Part shown: one piece after another, positions 61,347 to 64,000 of the stretch | How positions within the stretch are numbered: the stretch's first letter is position 1 | Layout of the letters: every line of letters starts with the position of its first letter | Assembly: GCF_009766005.1 (NCBI RefSeq) | Contig: NZ_LMUK01000027.1 | Location: 167,637-231,636, forward strand | DNA from: Bradyrhizobium sp. S69 | GTDB lineage: Bacteria > Pseudomonadota > Alphaproteobacteria > Rhizobiales > Xanthobacteraceae | DNA: 64,000 nucleotides | Reading direction: 5' to 3' | The notes under the pieces: model-generated | What the model was told of the DNA's origin: nothing | The model's input: the letters and a program-made list of their open reading frames with translations, nothing else | The model's database searches: none | Position numbers and translations under genes: made by a program

Positions 61347-62516
61347 ATGGCGGACCTTACCTATGCTGCTGATTTGAATACGAAAACGGGCTTTCATTCC
61401 TATCGGCAGGCGGCCAAGCGCGCAGGCCTGGGGTTGGCGTTGGCGCTCGGCGTCGCCGCCGCCGTCGACTTCGGCTACGGCTATCTGACCACCGGGCGGT
61501 ACCTGGAATCCACCGACGACGCCTACGTCAAGGCCGACTCCACGATCGTCGCACCAAAGGTCTCCGGTTATCTCGCGGAGGTGCTGGTGGCCGATAACGA
61601 GCCGGTCAAGGCCGGGCAATTGCTGGCGCGGATCGATGATCGCGATTTCAGGACGGCGCTGGCGCAGGCCCACGCCGATGTCGCTGGGGCCGATGCCACC
61701 GTGCGTAACCTCGATGCGCAGATCTCGTTGCAACATCCGGTCATCGAACAGGGCAGCGCCGATGTCGCCGCCGCCCAAGCAAGCCTGCAATTCGCGCGGC
61801 AGGAACAGGCCCGCTACGACGATTTGATGAAATCGGGCGCCGGCACGGTGCAGCACGCGCAGCAAACCGATTCGGCGCTGCGCGAGAAAATCGCGCAGTT
61901 GCAGCATGGCCAATCCGGCCTGATCGCCGCGCAGAAGAAGATCGACGTGCTCACCACCGATCGGGCCAAGTCCGTGGCGCAACTGGATCACGCCCGCGCG
62001 GTCGAACAGCAGATGCAGCTGAACTTGTCTTATACCGAGATCACCGCACCGGTCGACGGCACCGTTGGCGCGCGGACCTTGCGGGTCGGCCAATTCGTGC
62101 AGGCCGGCACGCAACTGATGGCGGTGGTTCCGCTCGATGCGGTCTATGTGGTGGCCAATTTCAAGGAAACCCAGCTCACCCATGTGCGCAATGGCCAGCC
62201 GGTCGAGATCGAGATCGACAGTTTCCACGGCACCAGGCTGAAGGGCCATGTCGACAGCCTGTCGCCAGCCAGCGGCCTCGAATTCGCGCTGCTGCCGCCG
62301 GACAACGCGACCGGCAATTTCACCAAGATCGTGCAGCGCGTTCCGGTCAAGATCGTGCTCGACGATCACCGCCTGACCGGCCTGCTGCGTCCGGGAATGT
62401 CGGCGGAGCCGACCGTCAACACCAAGGCCACGGTGGTCGCCGAGCGCGAAGCCAATCGCCGGGTTGCGCAACTGCTTCCCTCCCTGCCCCCGGGAGAGAA
62501 CGGCGAGCATCGCTAG
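61347..62516 (+). CDS. EmrA/HlyD-family membrane fusion protein
   Basis: A 389-residue protein from ATG 61347 behind CGGAGGATGC. One N-terminal membrane helix (~27-48, GLGLALALGVAAAVDFGYGYL), then YLESTDDAYVKADSTIVAPKVSGYLAEVLVADNEPVKAGQLLARIDDRDF, the lipoyl half-motif; a coiled-coil hairpin (~100-210); and LNLSYTEITAPVDGTVGARTLRVGQFVQAGTQLMAVVPLDAVYVVANFKETQL, the EmrA signature. It links the EmrB-type pump to an outer-membrane channel. The MFS gene follows 209 bp later with its own operator-like dyad. Confidence 0.94.
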   Translation: MADLTYAADLNTKTGFHSYRQAAKRAGLGLALALGVAAAVDFGYGYLTTGRYLESTDDAYVKADSTIVAPKVSGYLAEVLVADNEPVKAGQLLARIDDRDFRTALAQAHADVAGADATVRNLDAQISLQHPVIEQGSADVAAAQASLQFARQEQARYDDLMKSGAGTVQHAQQTDSALREKIAQLQHGQSGLIAAQKKIDVLTTDRAKSVAQLDHARAVEQQMQLNLSYTEITAPVDGTVGARTLRVGQFVQAGTQLMAVVPLDAVYVVANFKETQLTHVRNGQPVEIEIDSFHGTRLKGHVDSLSPASGLEFALLPPDNATGNFTKIVQRVPVKIVLDDHRLTGLLRPGMSAEPTVNTKATVVAEREANRRVAQLLPSLPPGENGEHR

Positions 62517-62643
62517 GTGCGAGCCAGTGAGAGGTGACGTCTCGACAAGAAGACGCCCCCTCACGCGTTACTTCGCTGGATGGTGTTCGCACCCAAGGCA
62601 ACAACCTTCAGCATCAAGAACTTTTCAGTATCAAGTCTTGCTG

Positions 62644-62673
62644 GATAATCCTTCCGCCTTTTTGCGGATTATC
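62644..62673. promoter_or_regulatory. 30-bp dyad, candidate LysR operator, site 2
   Basis: Perfect 8-bp arms GATAATCC and GGATTATC spaced by 14 bp, the same geometry and half-sites as 61238-61267. It lies about 52 bp before the MFS gene. It implies a second promoter controlled by the same regulator inside the efflux locus. Confidence 0.65.
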
Positions 62674-62724
62674 TGATGCGTCCGCCCAATGCATTCTGCC
62701 GCTGTCGCCAAAGAGGAAACAGCC

Positions 62725-64000
62725 ATGACCACGCTGCCAACCGCCGTCAACGCCGCATCCGCCAATCACAACGGCGACCGTCCCGCCAGCCCGGCCGCAC
62801 CTGAAAGGCCGGCCGCGGCTCCGCAGGCCGTGCCGTTCAAGACCTGGATCGCGGTGCTCGGCGCGACACTCGGCGCCTTCATGGCGGTGCTCAACATCCA
62901 GATCGTCAACGCCTCGCTGGCCGACATCCAGGGCGGGATCGGCGCCGGCATCGACGACGGCGGCTGGATTTCGACCTCTTATCTGATCGCCGAGATCATC
63001 GTGATTCCCTTGAGCGGCTGGCTCGCGCAGGTGTTCTCGGTCCGGATCTATCTGCTCACCAACGCCGTGCTGTTTCTGGTGTTTTCGGCGGCCTGCGCGC
63101 TGGCGCAGGATCTGTCGCAAATGATCGTGCTGCGCGCGCTGCAGGGCTTTTTCGGCGGCGTGCTGATCCCGCTGGCCTTTACCCTGATCATCACGCTATT
63201 GCCGAAGGCCAAGCAATCCGTTGGCCTGGCGCTGTTCGCGGTGTCGGCCACCTTCGCGCCCGCGATCGGCCCGACCATCGGCGGCTATCTCACCGAGAAC
63301 TGGGGCTGGCAGTACATCTTCTATGTCAATCTGGTGCCGGGCGCCCTCATGGTCGGCATGCTCTGGTTTTCGCTGGAATCCAAGCCGATGAAGCTCGCGC
63401 TGCTGCGCGAGGGCGATTGGCCCGGCATCGCCACCATGGCGATCGGCCTTGGCGCGCTACAGACCGTGCTCGAGGAAGGCAACAAGGACGACTGGTTCGG
63501 ATCGGACTTCATCGTCCGCCTGTCGGCCATCGCAGCCATCGCCCTGGCGCTGTTCTTCTGGATCGAACTGACCTGCAAGAAGCCGGTGTTGAATCTGCGG
63601 CTGCTCGCCCGGCGCAATTTCGGCTTCGGCGTGCTGGCCAACTTCCTGATGGGCACGGCGCTTTACGGTTCGGTGTTCATCCTGCCGCAATATCTGGCGC
63701 GCATCCAGGGTTACAATTCCGAGCAGATCGGCATGGTGCTGGCGTGGACCGGCCTGCCGCAGCTCGTCCTGATCCCGATGGTGCCGCGGCTGATGAAGCG
63801 CTTCGATGCACGACTGATCATTGGCGTCGGCTTCGCGCTGTTCGCCGCTTCCAACTTCATGAACATCTACATGACGACGGATTACGGCTCTGATCAATTG
63901 TTCTGGCCTAACGTGGTTCGCGCGGTCGGTCAGGCGCTGGCGTTCGCGCCGCTCTCCGCCGTCGCCACCGCCGGCATCGAGGCCGAGAATGCCGGTTCGG
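62725..64000 (+). CDS. DHA2-family MFS multidrug transporter (EmrB-like), cut by window edge
   Basis: Starts at ATG 62725 behind AGAGGAAAC and runs off the right edge with 425 residues visible. A ~38-residue Ala/Pro-rich start precedes the membrane part: KTWIAVLGATLGAFMAVLNIQIVNASLADIQGGIGAGIDDGGWISTSYLIAEIIVIPLSGWLA is the DHA2 motif region with NxxI/VNASLP-like signature; VLRALQGFFGGVLIPLAFTLI and FAVSATFAPAIGPTIGGYL (motif C, G-x-x-x-GPxxGG) follow. A 14-helix drug:proton antiporter working with the EmrA-like protein. Confidence 0.95.
   Translation, partial: MTTLPTAVNAASANHNGDRPASPAAPERPAAAPQAVPFKTWIAVLGATLGAFMAVLNIQIVNASLADIQGGIGAGIDDGGWISTSYLIAEIIVIPLSGWLAQVFSVRIYLLTNAVLFLVFSAACALAQDLSQMIVLRALQGFFGGVLIPLAFTLIITLLPKAKQSVGLALFAVSATFAPAIGPTIGGYLTENWGWQYIFYVNLVPGALMVGMLWFSLESKPMKLALLREGDWPGIATMAIGLGALQTVLEEGNKDDWFGSDFIVRLSAIAAIALALFFWIELTCKKPVLNLRLLARRNFGFGVLANFLMGTALYGSVFILPQYLARIQGYNSEQIGMVLAWTGLPQLVLIPMVPRLMKRFDARLIIGVGFALFAASNFMNIYMTTDYGSDQLFWPNVVRAVGQALAFAPLSAVATAGIEAENAGS

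Overview
The window is GC-rich, densely coded alphaproteobacterial DNA. Codon use, the gene families present and several dispersed palindromic repeats that I recall from Bradyrhizobium genomes point to a Bradyrhizobium or close Nitrobacteraceae relative. It looks chromosomal. I see no tRNA, rRNA or CRISPR array.

Layout. 1-2.3 kb: a truncated alpha/beta hydrolase and a complete IS3-family element. 2.5-4.7 kb: small housekeeping or hypothetical genes, including a zinc-free L36 (rpmJ). 5.0-9.2 kb: an accessory island of lower GC, rich in repeats. It holds a minus-strand operon of two small helix-turn-helix proteins and a TIR-like (PF10137-type) protein, bounded by two copies of a MITE-like repeat, plus a coiled-coil membrane protein of unknown family. 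This is the best candidate here for an undescribed (anti-phage-like) system. 9.3-12.3 kb: an amidohydrolase, a DehI-type and a HAD-type haloacid dehalogenase, and a YbaK-type deacylase. 12.6-21 kb: a large autotransporter, an orphan TTT-type binding protein, a LysR/pirin/WrbA group and small proteins. 22-37.5 kb: a Wzx/Wzy-type exopolysaccharide locus (GH10 glycosidase behind a near-perfect sigma-54 promoter, flippase, three glycosyltransferases, two acyltransferase-type modifiers, polymerase/ligase, chain-length protein, WecG/TagA-type transferase, GalE). 37.6-41.5 kb: a cupin, a small protein and a three-GAF GGDEF-EAL protein. 41.9-45.2 kb: a catabolic operon (Ldh-type dehydrogenase, flavin-dependent monooxygenase, FAH-type hydrolase). 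45.5-49.5 kb: an Lrp-type regulator divergent from a fused indolepyruvate:ferredoxin oxidoreductase. 50.4-56.3 kb: an SSS symporter with its DUF3311 partner, a GlcG-type protein, a second TTT binding protein and a beta-propeller protein. 56.5-64 kb: tandem duplicated acyltransferases, a serine hydrolase, and a LysR-controlled EmrA/EmrB-type efflux pair that runs off the right edge.

How the genes work together. The 22-37 kb block can assemble, flip, polymerise and decorate a surface polysaccharide, but neither an initiating sugar-phosphate transferase nor an outer-membrane Wza exporter is in the window. The same 30-bp dyad precedes both efflux genes, suggesting one LysR regulon. Non-coding space is largely occupied by repeat families, including a ~310-bp composite repeat present twice and an element with nested stems that could be a structured RNA.
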